The notes: generated from the letters alone by a model not told the origin. A DNA stretch of 64,000 nt from Nitrosomonas sp. Nm84 (GCF_003201565.1 NZ_QJJP01000007.1:57875-121874), one strand, 5' to 3'. Shown: positions 41,201-49,935, counted from the stretch's first letter. Numbers and translations are program-made.

Positions 41201-42429
41201 TGATCCCATTCAATGACTTTACCTAAGGAAAGTATCCATTTCCATTCGCCCTGTTGAGTGAGCTGCCGGAATTCCACCTGATAGTTTTTGCGTAACCCGG
41301 TAATATAATCATTGTAAATCTGATAAACAGGATCACGATCTTCGGGATGCATGCGGTCAAGCCAACTGATATTGGTTTCTACAAAAGATTGTGGATCATA
41401 GCCCAGCATGAGTGCGTATTCGGGACTTACTATCACCTCTCCTGTCTGTATATTGAGATCAAAAAGGCCTTGGTTTGCCGCCGCCAGGGCCAAGCGTAGG
41501 CGGGATTCACTGTCACGCAAATTTTGCTCAATTTGACGTCGGTTGGCCTGGACACCGATCAACATGAAAGCAATCAAGGTTGTGGTTGCTACAAAAATGC
41601 ACAAAATCAATTGATCGAGCTGGGGGTTTCCTTTGGCAAAAGGGCCAAAACCGTGCGCGGTTCCAATGACAGCAACCGAAACGATTGCCAAGACTGCGAT
41701 AAAAGTTTCTAGCGAGCTAAGACGTAGACCTGCCCATATCAAGGGGGGAAGCACCATGAAAGCTAGCGATAACTTGAGCAGACCGGCTACCGGAGCGCCT
41801 CCGAATATTAACCACGCTAAAGAGATACAGCTCCCCATGACTAAAATAAACTCCAACCTGGCGAGCGAAAGCTGGAATATGGCGGTCATTTGGTGGGTTG
41901 TACAGAACAGCAGCAGCGGAGTAAAAACCAAAACGCCAACCGTGTCGCCCAGCCACCAACCTAGCCAAGCTTGAGTTGCTAGATCAGCTGGGAGGTTTCC
42001 ACCTGTATGCAGCGCATAAATACCAATACTTGCGGTTAAAATCATGCTGCTTGGCCCGATCAGCAAGAAAGAGATCACATCGTATGCGCGTACGAAGCTG
42101 TTTTGAAATCCCATGGTTCGTTTGAGCAGCAAAGCACCTACTATCGGACCGATGGTATTACCGAAAGCGATTTCTATGGCAGCAAGCAGGCTAAGATCGC
42201 CGATAGTCAGGTTTATGGCAAATGCACCCAGAAATATACCGGGCCAGCACGATAGTCTCCACACTAAAAGTGCCGCTAAGGCGATACCGGAAGATGGCCA
42301 GAACAGAGTGATGTTGGAGTTTACGTAAGGTATGCTTAACCCAAGTTTTCCCCCCACAAAATAAGCTGCGGCTAACAATAAGATGCGTGTAATGAGAACG
42401 ACCGGTAATTTTTCTAAGCGTTGTTTCAT
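38251..42429 (-). CDS. MASE1-PAS(x5)-GGDEF-EAL cyclic-di-GMP protein
   Basis: A 1392-residue membrane sensor. Residues ~10-295 form a MASE1 domain (multiple helices; 'NSNITLFWPSSGIALAAL', 'QAWLGWWLGDTVGVLVFTPLLLF'). Five PAS/PAC units lie at about 305-430, 440-555, 565-690, 695-820 and 845-965. The GGDEF domain (~970-1135) has an intact ARLGGDEFAIL; the inhibitory site upstream reads RHIE, not RxxD. The EAL domain (~1145-1390) keeps EVLVR, NISG, ELTE, DDFGSGFS, LKIDGLF and QGYYF, so phosphodiesterase activity is plausible. It is divergent from the sulfur cluster. Confidence 0.95.
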   Translation of the reverse strand: MKQRLEKLPVVLITRILLLAAAYFVGGKLGLSIPYVNSNITLFWPSSGIALAALLVWRLSCWPGIFLGAFAINLTIGDLSLLAAIEIAFGNTIGPIVGALLLKRTMGFQNSFVRAYDVISFLLIGPSSMILTASIGIYALHTGGNLPADLATQAWLGWWLGDTVGVLVFTPLLLFCTTHQMTAIFQLSLARLEFILVMGSCISLAWLIFGGAPVAGLLKLSLAFMVLPPLIWAGLRLSSLETFIAVLAIVSVAVIGTAHGFGPFAKGNPQLDQLILCIFVATTTLIAFMLIGVQANRRQIEQNLRDSESRLRLALAAANQGLFDLNIQTGEVIVSPEYALMLGYDPQSFVETNISWLDRMHPEDRDPVYQIYNDYITGLRKNYQVEFRQLTQQGEWKWILSLGKVIEWDHQGRPSRMLGTHTDISDRKTKELILQQNGEALLRAQALAKLGSWHFDLKTDELTWSKEAFQIFGIEDNTPFTYQSFLACVIPEDRERVNLAWQAALKGATYDIEHRINVRGQIKWIRERAEITVNNVGKLVEALGTVEDISDHKQAEAEISQAKNLLRTVIDATPDWIFVKDEQHRFVLVNQAFADSQGLKPAAMLGRPDTDFWAEYLCYGDVAQNIRGFHADDNAALAGEKIHNSTDPVTLANGQLRWFDTIKLPLRNGNSSEIIGIVGYARDITDRVSIESKYRTLVEQIPAVTYTIAINSADIQTVYVSPQIESQLGFTVEEWLDKPQFWINQIHPDDRQRIMSSLSVSLITGAPYYSEYRIYKKDGDIAWVRDDAAWLKDADGKPRLLQGVMLDITHQRQTENELSLTLEELRMSEKYQRELRTLAEQEQSRMGALLSAMSIGILFEDNQQRVEYVNPAFLHMWSISTHDSLLNEPTKAVLERSTKHFTQPTHASQHVLNALDTHETSERLELELNDGRILTQLSYPVNDIEGRVIGRLWIYEDITQERQTAQQLLHLAEHDPLTGLYNRHRFQEELNLMIATSLRSHHQFALLYFDLDDFKYINDTFGHKAGDTVLIRTAGEISTIVRHIEVFARLGGDEFAILSLIQPHDDISILPARIVASIAAIPLRFRGTNIRLTTSVGIAIFPQHGETAEDLVAHADAAMYQAKNQGKNTWTIYDPARDSSEIMMHRMTWYNRIAQALEQDLFEIHFQGIYETARNTLSHLEVLVRMQNPNEPDNLIMPGQFIPIAEKNGQIVNIDRWVIKRSIELLHQNPDMPPVAINISGRTFDDPAIPHYIRSLLNELNVDPGRLIIELTETAAVSDIQDAQRFIEAVHQTGCRVCLDDFGSGFSTFGYLKYLGVEILKIDGLFIRDLPNNRDNQIFVKAMAEVARGLGKIAVAEFVEDAATLDMVKSLGIELAQGYYFGCPTAEVPGKS

Positions 42430-42918
42430 ATAAAACCAAGGATTGCTGATCCCGTTAATTCTAGCACTGCATCAGAATCAGGTATGGAAAGCAATTGGAG
42501 TATTTTATTGTTTCCCTTACTTTTTTAATAAAATAACAACAGTCTATTGATGTCATTTGTTCTTCGATCCTTCGATCCTTCGGGACAGCCGGTTTTGTAG
42601 TTTTTTGCGTTCCCGGAAAGCGAAAAAGATCTACACGATCGTTTAACCCGTACATATGCGCTACTTCCCTGCCGCTACGGTATCAAAAACAGGCTCAGAA
42701 TGCTTATTTTTTACGCATAAACTGCGCTTTCTCGCCCGTTTTTGCCGGGCATCGGTTGCTTCAAAAACGTTTCTCAACGAGCTGTTAATGAATAAGCATT
42801 AAAAAACAACATATATAACATATAAGAATAACATTCTAACTAAACAGTATTTTTGTTTATATAAAAACACTGCTACTGTTCGCTCCCGTTGATATTGTTT
42901 ACCAACAAGGTGATGTAA
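42430..42918. other. Divergent intergenic region before the sulfur cluster
   Basis: About 490 bases between the MASE1 protein gene and DUF2292. It holds the full-length dispersed repeat (42655-42788) and then a very AT-rich stretch (42785-42880) with repeated ATAAC-type words (TATAACATATAAGAATAACA), reminiscent of half-sites of CysB-type regulators. The promoter of the rightward sulfur cluster must lie here or in the 43132-43272 gap. The regulator suggestion is weak. Confidence 0.4.
42655..42788 (-). repeat. Dispersed repeat, copy B (longest)
   Basis: On the minus strand it reads GTTGAGAAACGTTTTTGAAG, then a hairpin GCCCGGCAAAAACGGGC, and ends ATACCGTAGCGGCAGGGAAG. Copy A (32559-32640) shares both ends but lacks the middle, and copy C (58955-59062) shares only the GTTGAAAAACGTTT end. 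It is non-coding; it may be a small non-autonomous element. Confidence 0.65.
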
Positions 42919-43131
42919 ATGAATACCGATGTAGAAGCAAAAATTGTTAAAGAGAACTCTAAACGGGTGTCTGTAGACGTTGCGCAGGAAATTCTGCGCG
43001 CTGTTGACGGTATTGAATATGGATCAGTCGAAATCGTCATACACGATGGCAAAGTTGTACAAATAGAGTGCCGGGAAAAAATTCGCATGAATCAAAACGG
43101 ATCCTCCGGACGTAAGGCATCGAAAGCATAG
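42919..43131 (+). CDS. DUF2292 (YezD-type) small protein
   Basis: A 70-residue protein: 'VSVDVAQEILRAVDGIEYGSVEIVIHDGKVVQIECREKIR' is the DUF2292 domain, followed by a short basic tail. Its function is unknown, but these small genes are frequently found beside sulfate or other sulfur-assimilation genes, and here it opens the sulfur cluster. An AAGGTGATG stretch lies before the ATG. Confidence 0.88.
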   Translation: MNTDVEAKIVKENSKRVSVDVAQEILRAVDGIEYGSVEIVIHDGKVVQIECREKIRMNQNGSSGRKASKA

Positions 43132-43272
43132 CGTAATCTATTTTAGATTTGATGAATCAAGATCAACGGATCCATCTGGCAACATAACGCCCACCCATAA
43201 CATAGGCGGTGAAATAGCAAAAAATATCAGTGGCTCAACCGGATTTCCGGAGGGTTTACTTAGGAGAGTGAA

Positions 43273-44958
43273 GTGAAGTTTCTTTGGTTTTTTTTACACA
43301 TTGCGGCATTGAGCGGACTGACAGTCAGTTCCACTAAAGCATCATCCGATCATAAAACATCGGTGGATTTTCAAGCGATGCAACGGAATATCATGCAGGT
43401 TGCACAGCAGATGATCGCTGTTGACACTGGCAAGTCAATCGACAAATCGCTAGATCAGGCTAAACCGCAAGCGCCAGGACAATCATTGCCTGCCATTGTG
43501 CCGGAAGCAAAGGCGCCGGCAGTGAGCAATCAAGGGACCAGTTATCATCGCCGCTCCAACAGTTATGCCACCAACCCGGACTCCGATCCGCCACGGTATG
43601 TGCGCCGGTTAAGTGATATCGGTGTCGAGGCATTTAAAGATGTTACCTGGTTGGATATCGGCTTTGAGCATCGTACGCGTTATGAGATGCGCCATGATGA
43701 CATACGGCGCATTGAGGGTGGAACAGATAATCCCTTCTTTTTACGCAATCGTGCATGGATCGGGATACGGGATATCCTGGATCCATTCCGCTTCGGGGTC
43801 GAATTCCAGGATTCCAGAGTGTACAACAATAAGCATGCGATTACGGATCAGGAAAGGAATGAATATGATCTGCTCAACGCCTATGGTGAATTGTATTTCA
43901 AAAGAGGACTCGGTGTCGATGACCGGAATCAGGATCGTCCAATTCGATTCCGTGTAGGCCGCATGGCGTACGAAGCGACGGATCGGCGTTTTGTCGCGCG
44001 CAATGAATGGCGCAATACCACCAATACATTTGAAGGATTTCGCCTGAATCTGGGTCGTGAAGCCAATGATTGGGAACTCGATCTGTTCGGCATGCAGCCG
44101 GTCAGGCGCCTGCAAACCAGATTTGATGAGGCTAACGACAATCTGTGGTTCTTTGGTGCGATCGGCTCGTGGCGCAAATGGTCTGACGTCGTCACCATAC
44201 AACCTTATTACATGGGCCAGAAGCAGCAAGGTGATCCAAATGGATTTACCAACACCAATAAGTTGGATCGGGAGATTCATATGCCAGGGTTCCGCGCTTA
44301 CGGCAAAGTCAGTAATTATTTTGATTTTGACGTCAGCTACAACCATCAGCTCGGTTATAGCGGACCTTTGCGGCAGGATGCGCAAGGCTATACCATCGAA
44401 GTAGGACGGAATTTTGACTACGCCTGGAAACCCAGGATCGGCCTTTTCTACGGTTACGCCAGCGGTGACAAGGATCCTAATGACGGCGTCGACAATCGCT
44501 TTGATCGCTTCTTTGGATTCGCACGGCCTTGGTCAGCGGATCACTATGTGGTTTACGAGAACTTGAAAGCGCCGAAAATCAGGTTTGAACTCAGCCCAAC
44601 CCAGAAACTGGGATTTGAACTCGGCTATGGTGCGTATTTCCTGGCCAGCAGCACCGACCGCATGTTCGATATTCTCGACGGTAACATCAGTAATACCGTC
44701 AAGGATCCCGGATTCAACCGCGACCGGACCGGGCAAAGTGGTGATTTCGGTGGCCACGCATTTGAAGGACGCATACGCTATCAGGTTACCTCAAGAATCA
44801 GCACTACTTTAGGCTATACCCATTTTACCGCGGGTGAATTCGTAAAAAACCGCATTGCAGCGAATTCCTGCGCTACCCGTCACTCGCACCCTTGCGTCGA
44901 TCAACGTTCAGGCGATACTGACTTTCTATACTTTGAAGTACTCATCAGTCTCTTATAA
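43273..44958 (+). CDS. Alginate-export-type outer-membrane porin
   Basis: A 561-residue outer-membrane protein. The GTG start has TAGGAG upstream, and a signal peptide follows (WFFLHIAALSGLTVSSTKA). Residues ~30-100 are a helical and Pro/Ala-rich periplasmic segment. From ~115 the AlgE-like barrel domain (Alginate_exp) appears: 'WLDIGFEHRTRYEMRHDD', 'FLRNRAWIGIRDILDPFRFGVEFQDSR', 'RFRVGRMAYEATDRRFVARNEWRNT', ending 'DTDFLYFEVLISLL'. It lies 40 bases before the sulfate-binding protein gene, so it may admit sulfate or an organic sulfur source; the substrate is unproven. Confidence 0.85.
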   Translation: MKFLWFFLHIAALSGLTVSSTKASSDHKTSVDFQAMQRNIMQVAQQMIAVDTGKSIDKSLDQAKPQAPGQSLPAIVPEAKAPAVSNQGTSYHRRSNSYATNPDSDPPRYVRRLSDIGVEAFKDVTWLDIGFEHRTRYEMRHDDIRRIEGGTDNPFFLRNRAWIGIRDILDPFRFGVEFQDSRVYNNKHAITDQERNEYDLLNAYGELYFKRGLGVDDRNQDRPIRFRVGRMAYEATDRRFVARNEWRNTTNTFEGFRLNLGREANDWELDLFGMQPVRRLQTRFDEANDNLWFFGAIGSWRKWSDVVTIQPYYMGQKQQGDPNGFTNTNKLDREIHMPGFRAYGKVSNYFDFDVSYNHQLGYSGPLRQDAQGYTIEVGRNFDYAWKPRIGLFYGYASGDKDPNDGVDNRFDRFFGFARPWSADHYVVYENLKAPKIRFELSPTQKLGFELGYGAYFLASSTDRMFDILDGNISNTVKDPGFNRDRTGQSGDFGGHAFEGRIRYQVTSRISTTLGYTHFTAGEFVKNRIAANSCATRHSHPCVDQRSGDTDFLYFEVLISLL

Positions 44959-44998
44959 AGCATCTTAAATTTCTATTATTTCTATTGGAGGAAAAATC

Positions 44999-46000
44999 AT
45001 GAACATTAAAACATGGCTGACAACAAGTTTTCTGACTGCAAGTCTCGTGATCAGTGGCAGCGTATTGGCGCAAAAAACATTACTCAATGTTTCCTACGAT
45101 CCAACGCGGGAGTTATATCAGGAATTTAATACGGCTTTTGCCAAGTATTGGCAGGAAAAATCCAAAGAAACCGTCACCGTCAAGCAATCGCATGGCGGTT
45201 CCGGTAAGCAGGCACGTTCCGTCATTGATGGTTTGGAAGCCGATGTTGTAACGTTAGCTTTGGCCAACGATATCAATGCCATTGCAGAGAAAGCCAAATT
45301 ACTCCCAGAAGATTGGCAGAAGCGACTGGCACTCAACAGTACGCCGTATACCTCGACGATCATTTTCCTGGTGCGCAAAGGCAATCCCAAAGGTATTAAA
45401 GATTGGGACGATTTGGCGCGTTCCGGGGTGTCCGTGATTACACCGAATCCGAAAACCTCCGGCGGTGCTCAATGGAATTATCTAGCGGCATGGGAGTTCG
45501 GCAAGCAGCGTTATGGTGAAGACAAGGCGCAAGGGTTTGTCAGAGATCTCTACAAAAATGTACCTGTTCTCGATTCCGGCGCACGCGGTTCAACCACAAC
45601 ATTTGTAGAGCGTGGCGTGGGCGATGTGTTGATCTCCTGGGAGAACGAAGCCTTTCTAGCCATCAAGGAATATGGCGCGGATAAATTTGAAATCATCATA
45701 CCGTCACTGAGTATTCTTGCAGAGCCACCGGTCGCGGTCGTCGATAAAGTGGTCGACAAAAGAGGCACACGCCAGGTTGCTGAAGCCTATCTTCAGTACT
45801 TGTATTCCGAAGCAGGGCAGGAGATTGCTGCCAAGCATTTTTATCGCCCTACTGATGCGAAAGTTGCTGAAAAATATGCCAGCAAGTTTCCACAGGTCGA
45901 GTTATTCAAAATCGGTGATGCTTTTGGTGGTTGGAAGAATGCGCACAAAATCCACTTCGCGGATGGTGGCACATTTGATCAGATTTACCTGAAGCAATAA
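44999..46000 (+). CDS. sbp: Sulfate ABC transporter, periplasmic binding protein
   Basis: A 333-residue periplasmic binding protein with a signal peptide (cleavage after GSVLA). The Sbp/CysP pattern is clear: '[20 protein letters not shown]', '[30 protein letters not shown]', '[30 protein letters not shown]', '[28 protein letters not shown]'. It delivers sulfate (or thiosulfate) to CysT-CysW-CysA, encoded about 4 kb downstream on the same strand with the encapsulin genes between. GGAGGAAA precedes the ATG. Confidence 0.96.
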   Translation: MNIKTWLTTSFLTASLVISGSVLAQKTLLNVSYDPTRELYQEFNTAFAKYWQEKSKETVTVKQSHGGSGKQARSVIDGLEADVVTLALANDINAIAEKAKLLPEDWQKRLALNSTPYTSTIIFLVRKGNPKGIKDWDDLARSGVSVITPNPKTSGGAQWNYLAAWEFGKQRYGEDKAQGFVRDLYKNVPVLDSGARGSTTTFVERGVGDVLISWENEAFLAIKEYGADKFEIIIPSLSILAEPPVAVVDKVVDKRGTRQVAEAYLQYLYSEAGQEIAAKHFYRPTDAKVAEKYASKFPQVELFKIGDAFGGWKNAHKIHFADGGTFDQIYLKQ

Positions 46001-46041
46001 ATGACACGGTGTAGCGCGCTACACCCTATAAAGGATTGAAT

Positions 46042-46386
46042 ATGACTGTTCTAATTGTCGGTGGGGATTATGTGACATCGTTCAAGCATCTCATTTCTAC
46101 TCAGCGCCATGCGCGTATTGAGCATTGGAGTGGTCGCAAGAAAGGATGGAACAAACGTTCATTTCCAAACGAAACACAGCTGGTTGTCGTTATTTGCGAC
46201 TACGTCAATCATAGCCTGGCCAATGCAGTGAAGGAAAAAGCGAGTCGTAGCGGTATTCCGTTAGTGTATTGCCATCGCTCGGTCAATGAACTGAAGTGCA
46301 AGTTACGGAATATCGATCAAACAGATCAGGATTGTTGTTGTAAAAATTTTTGTGGAAGCAAGGATCAATTTCAGAGATTTCACTGA
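46042..46386 (+). CDS. DUF2325 small protein with Cys-rich tail
   Basis: A 114-residue cytoplasmic protein. The ATG at 46042 has AAAGGA upstream. DUF2325 features are 'MTVLIVGGDYVTSFKHLI', 'HWSGRKKG', 'TQLVVVICDYVNHSLANAVKEKASRSGIPLVYCHRSVNELK'. The C-terminus adds a Cys cluster (DCCCKNFCGSKD) that could bind a metal or Fe-S centre or take part in persulfide chemistry. The usual function of the family is unknown. It lies between sbp and the EAL-like gene in the sulfur cluster. Confidence 0.8.
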   Translation: MTVLIVGGDYVTSFKHLISTQRHARIEHWSGRKKGWNKRSFPNETQLVVVICDYVNHSLANAVKEKASRSGIPLVYCHRSVNELKCKLRNIDQTDQDCCCKNFCGSKDQFQRFH

Positions 46387-46497
46387 TCGATCCGATCGGC
46401 AACAGCCAAGAACCAAGAGCAAGACAGCAAAGTGGTTTCAGAACAATTTGGCTTGCTGTCTGTGGCTAGTATCATAAATTTATGCAGGGATTATTCC

Positions 46498-47331
46498 ATG
46501 AATGCATTAGCAAACAATACGTTTACTGTCAGGGATGAATTTGAGCTCATCCAATCAGCTACCGACTATTCTTTGAAGCGCGCTGACAATGGCTGGATCA
46601 GTGGACATTTTTATCATTGCGAGTTGACGAGCGTTTTTCAGCCCGTTTTTAGTATCGAGCAAGGCAAAACCATTGGCCATGCAGCGTATATCCGCTCCAA
46701 ATCCAATAATGATGTTGCGCTTTGGCCGTGGCAGGTTTTCTCGTTGGCATCAAAAGATGATCAACTGGTTGATCTGGACCGCTTATGCCGGGCAATTCAC
46801 GCACTGAATTATTATTTTAATAATATTTCCAAATCGGACAACTTGTTTGTCGAAGTTCATCCGCGTCTTCTGGAAAGTGTTAAAGACGATCACGGTCGTG
46901 CATTTGAAAATTTTCTCGATTTGATCGGTGTGAAAACGTCGCGAATAGTCATTGAGATCCCGGCCATCGTCAATCGCAACTGGAAACTGCTGCAGCATGT
47001 CATTACCAATTACCGTTCTCGCGGTTATCAAATCGCTGCGAATTACAGCGGTGATCGTAGTGATTGGATGGCGGAATTGGGGAGTTTGTACCCGAACATT
47101 GTGCGCATTGAAGCGGGCGATCTGATACGACATGAAACCATCACGCCACTGGTAGAAACCATACACGGCTTTGGCGCAAAGCTGTTGGTGCGGGACATTG
47201 AAACATCCGCGCAATTAGCGATTGCCGTACGAGCTAATGCAGACTATCTGCAAGGAAACTTACTCAGAGAACCGGCACATGCAGTTGAAGTGATTGATCG
47301 TTTACCTGTTTCTGGAGCAGTCAATCCATAA
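46498..47331 (+). CDS. Degenerate EAL-like protein 1
   Basis: A 277-residue protein with no membrane segment. I chose the ATG at 46498 (CAGGGAT upstream) over a longer start at 46432. The fold outline of an EAL domain is visible: 'LTSVFQPVFSIEQGKTIGHAAYIR' replaces the EAL motif, 'NLFVEVHPRLLES' the NxS region, 'SRIVIEIP' the ExTE strand, 'YRSRGYQIAANYSGDRSDW' the DDFG loop, and 'NADYLQGNLL' the final QG turn. The catalytic Glu, DD pair and Lys are missing, so c-di-GMP hydrolysis is unlikely. It is a paralogue of the protein at 53014-53883 (shared LDRLCR, HxLNY and RGYQIAxN blocks). Confidence 0.8.
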   Translation: MNALANNTFTVRDEFELIQSATDYSLKRADNGWISGHFYHCELTSVFQPVFSIEQGKTIGHAAYIRSKSNNDVALWPWQVFSLASKDDQLVDLDRLCRAIHALNYYFNNISKSDNLFVEVHPRLLESVKDDHGRAFENFLDLIGVKTSRIVIEIPAIVNRNWKLLQHVITNYRSRGYQIAANYSGDRSDWMAELGSLYPNIVRIEAGDLIRHETITPLVETIHGFGAKLLVRDIETSAQLAIAVRANADYLQGNLLREPAHAVEVIDRLPVSGAVNP

Positions 47332-47393
47332 AAGAACAAATACAAGTATCACATTATGAATGTGTTTATATTTAATAAGACAAGGAGAATAGA

Positions 47394-48311
47394 ATGACTG
47401 ATATTCATCAGGCACATACTGCACTAGGCGACGTAGCGGCTCGAACGCTTGCCAATGCCACCAAGACAGTACCTATGATGGGAACCATCACGCCGCGTTG
47501 GCTGACCCACATGCTGCAATGGGTGCCGGTCGAGGCGGGTATTTACCGTGTCAATAAAGTGAAAGATCCTGATCAGGTTGAGGTGGATTGCTCTGCCAAG
47601 GATGAGCGCGAATTGCCCGCTACATTTGTGGATTACGAAGAATGGGGCAGGGAGTATGTATTGAACGCGGTGAATACGGTATTGGATGTGCATACCCGCG
47701 TTTCAGATCTTTACAGCAGTCCGCACAACCAGATTCGTGAACAGCTTCGTTTGACCATAGAAACCATAAAAGAACGCCAGGAAAGCGAGCTGATTAACAA
47801 CAAAGAATATGGTTTGCTGAATAATATCGCTAAATCGATGAAAGTAAAGCCGCGTACAGGTGCCCCGACACCCGATGATCTCGATGAACTAATCGCGCGT
47901 GTCTGGAAAGAACCCGCTTTCTTTCTGGCACATCCGCTGGCGATTGCTGCATTTGGCCGCGAGTGCACACGCCGTGGTGTGCCTCCTCCAACCGCAACGC
48001 TGTTTGGCTCACAGTTCTTGACCTGGCGTGGAATTCCACTGATTTCTTGCGACAAACTCCGCGTCACAGGCGGCAAGACCAATGTTCTTTTATTACGCAC
48101 CGGTGAAAGCCGTCAAGGTGTGGTCGGATTATATCAACCCGATTTACCGGGCCAACAGGGTATGGGCTTATCGGTACGCTTCATGGGCATCAATCACAAA
48201 GCGATTGCTTCCTATCTGGTCTCTCTCTATTGCTCGCTGGCAGTATTGACCGAAGATGCACTCGGCGTACTCGAAAATGTCGAGGTGGGTAAATATCATG
48301 AGTACAAGTAA
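47394..48311 (+). CDS. srpI: Family 2A encapsulin shell protein (SrpI-like)
   Basis: A 305-residue HK97-fold shell protein. SrpI-type marks: 'ARTLANATKTVPMMGTITPRWLTHMLQWVPVEAGIYRVNKV', 'TFVDYEEWGREYVLNAVNTVLDVHTRVSDLYSSPHNQIREQLRLTIETIKERQESELINN', 'TPDDLDELIARVWKEPAFFLAHPLAIAAFGREC', 'TWRGIPLISCDKL' and 'GLYQPDLPGQQGMGLSVRFMGI'. It lacks the cyclic-nucleotide-binding insert of family 2B, hence 2A. Such shells enclose a cysteine desulfurase and have been linked to sulfur storage. An AAGGAG site precedes the ATG. The gene overlaps the desulfurase gene by 14 bases. Confidence 0.94.
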   Translation: MTDIHQAHTALGDVAARTLANATKTVPMMGTITPRWLTHMLQWVPVEAGIYRVNKVKDPDQVEVDCSAKDERELPATFVDYEEWGREYVLNAVNTVLDVHTRVSDLYSSPHNQIREQLRLTIETIKERQESELINNKEYGLLNNIAKSMKVKPRTGAPTPDDLDELIARVWKEPAFFLAHPLAIAAFGRECTRRGVPPPTATLFGSQFLTWRGIPLISCDKLRVTGGKTNVLLLRTGESRQGVVGLYQPDLPGQQGMGLSVRFMGINHKAIASYLVSLYCSLAVLTEDALGVLENVEVGKYHEYK

Positions 48312-49935
48312 TCTCGATAATCTGACAGGTGAAGGCGTGAACTCGGCATCCGGTTACCTGCCGGATGTTGAGCTGTTGACGCGCATAGTCAACGAGATGT
48401 TCTCTGCTTCGCCGAATACGGTAACAGCCACTGATGTGTCATTTCCGGCGACAACTGAACCAAAACTCGATATTCCGACGTTTGCCGCGGATCATTTCGG
48501 TGCGAAAAATTCTTTTTCCGTTCCACCTTCAGTTATCCCGTTACCGTTTGAAGATGAATTACGTGCCCTATTTGTACCGGTGCAGAGCGCCGTACCCGTA
48601 GATGCTGGCACACTCACTCATCCAGCCCGGGGATCTTCATTCTATTTTCTTGATGAAATAACATCACCGGATCGCACCGGACAGGGAGTGGAGTTTGCTT
48701 CTGCGCATCCGCCTTTCGATGTTAATGCCATCAAGCGTGATTTCCCGATTCTAAAAGAACTTGTGAAAGGTCGTCCCTTGATCTGGTTGGATAATGCCGC
48801 CACAACGCAGAAGCCACAGGCCGTCATAAATCGCCTCAGCTACTTCTATCAACACGAGAACTCCAACATTCATCGTGCCGCCCATGAGTTGGCGGCACGT
48901 GCCACTGATGCTTATGAGGAATCGCGAGAAAAAGTACGCAGTTTTCTGAATGCGCCATCCGCTAACGAAATTATCTTTGTTCGTGGTACTACCGAAGGTA
49001 TCAATCTGGTTGCTCAAAGCTGGGGACGGCAAAACATCGTTGAAGGAGACGAAATCGTTATCACCTGGCTGGAACATCACGCCAATATCGTGCCTTGGCA
49101 GCAATTGTGCACCGAAAAAGGAGCTCAATTGCGGGTGGCGCCGGTGGACGATAACGGGCAAATATTGCTGGAGGAATACCAGAAACTGCTCGGCTCGCGT
49201 ACCAAGCTGGTTGCATTCTCGCAAGTATCGAATGCACTGGGCACCATTACACCGGCTCGTCAAATGATAGAAATGGCACATCGAGTCGGTGCGCGTGTCT
49301 TGGTGGATGGTGCGCAATCCGTTTCACATATGCGAGTTGATGTGCAACAACTCGATTGCGATTGGTTTGTTTTTTCCGGTCACAAGGTATTCGGTCCGAC
49401 CGGAATCGGTGCGCTATTTGGCAAAGCTGAGTTGCTGGATGCCATGCCGCCTTGGCAAGGCGGTGGCAATATGATCCAGGATGTTACGTTCGAGAAAACC
49501 ACTTACCATGGTGCGCCTGCCCGCTTTGAAGCCGGGACAGGCAATATTGCCGATGCCGTCGGCCTGGGTGCCGCGATTGATTATGTAGAGCGTATCGGCA
49601 TTGATAACATCAGTCGCTATGAGCATCAATTGATGGCTTATGCGACGCGCGGCCTCAGCACAGTTCCTGGTTTGCGACTTATTGGTACTGCAGCGGAAAA
49701 AGCCGGGGTACTGTCTTTTACATTAAAGGGATTTACTTCCGAAGCAGTGGGTGAAGCATTGAATCGTGAAGGCATTGCGGTGCGTTCCGGTCACCACTGC
49801 GCACAGCCTATCTTGCGTCGCTTTGACGTGGAGGCCACAGTCCGTCCGTCACTGGCGCTATACAACACATGCGCGGATATTGACGCGCTAGTCACTGCAT
49901 TACACCGTATCCAAGGTGGGCGCGGTAACTTTTGA
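48298..49935 (+). CDS. Encapsulin cargo cysteine desulfurase (SufS-type) with N-terminal targeting extension
   Basis: A 545-residue enzyme converting cysteine to alanine and persulfide sulfur. Residues ~1-139 are a Pro/Ser/Thr-rich, probably disordered extension with short hydrophobic blocks (LPDVELLTRIVNEMF, SSFYFLDE), as in cargo-loading domains of family 2A encapsulin desulfurases. The SufS-type core starts at 'FDVNAIKRDFPIL': the PLP Lys is in FSGHKVFGPTGIG (about 363) and the catalytic Cys in RSGHHCAQP (about 501). The ATG at 48298 is inside the shell gene, so shell and cargo are translationally coupled. No SufE, rhodanese or CysE gene follows. Confidence 0.94.
   Translation: MSTSNLDNLTGEGVNSASGYLPDVELLTRIVNEMFSASPNTVTATDVSFPATTEPKLDIPTFAADHFGAKNSFSVPPSVIPLPFEDELRALFVPVQSAVPVDAGTLTHPARGSSFYFLDEITSPDRTGQGVEFASAHPPFDVNAIKRDFPILKELVKGRPLIWLDNAATTQKPQAVINRLSYFYQHENSNIHRAAHELAARATDAYEESREKVRSFLNAPSANEIIFVRGTTEGINLVAQSWGRQNIVEGDEIVITWLEHHANIVPWQQLCTEKGAQLRVAPVDDNGQILLEEYQKLLGSRTKLVAFSQVSNALGTITPARQMIEMAHRVGARVLVDGAQSVSHMRVDVQQLDCDWFVFSGHKVFGPTGIGALFGKAELLDAMPPWQGGGNMIQDVTFEKTTYHGAPARFEAGTGNIADAVGLGAAIDYVERIGIDNISRYEHQLMAYATRGLSTVPGLRLIGTAAEKAGVLSFTLKGFTSEAVGEALNREGIAVRSGHHCAQPILRRFDVEATVRPSLALYNTCADIDALVTALHRIQGGRGNF

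Noticed and set aside
43741..44385. A 214-codon frame antisense to the porin gene
   Set aside because: No start site or homology; the barrel protein on the plus strand explains the region.
47394..48311. Prophage capsid origin for the HK97-fold gene
   Set aside because: No portal, terminase, protease or tail genes are nearby, and the sequence pattern and desulfurase partner are those of SrpI encapsulins.
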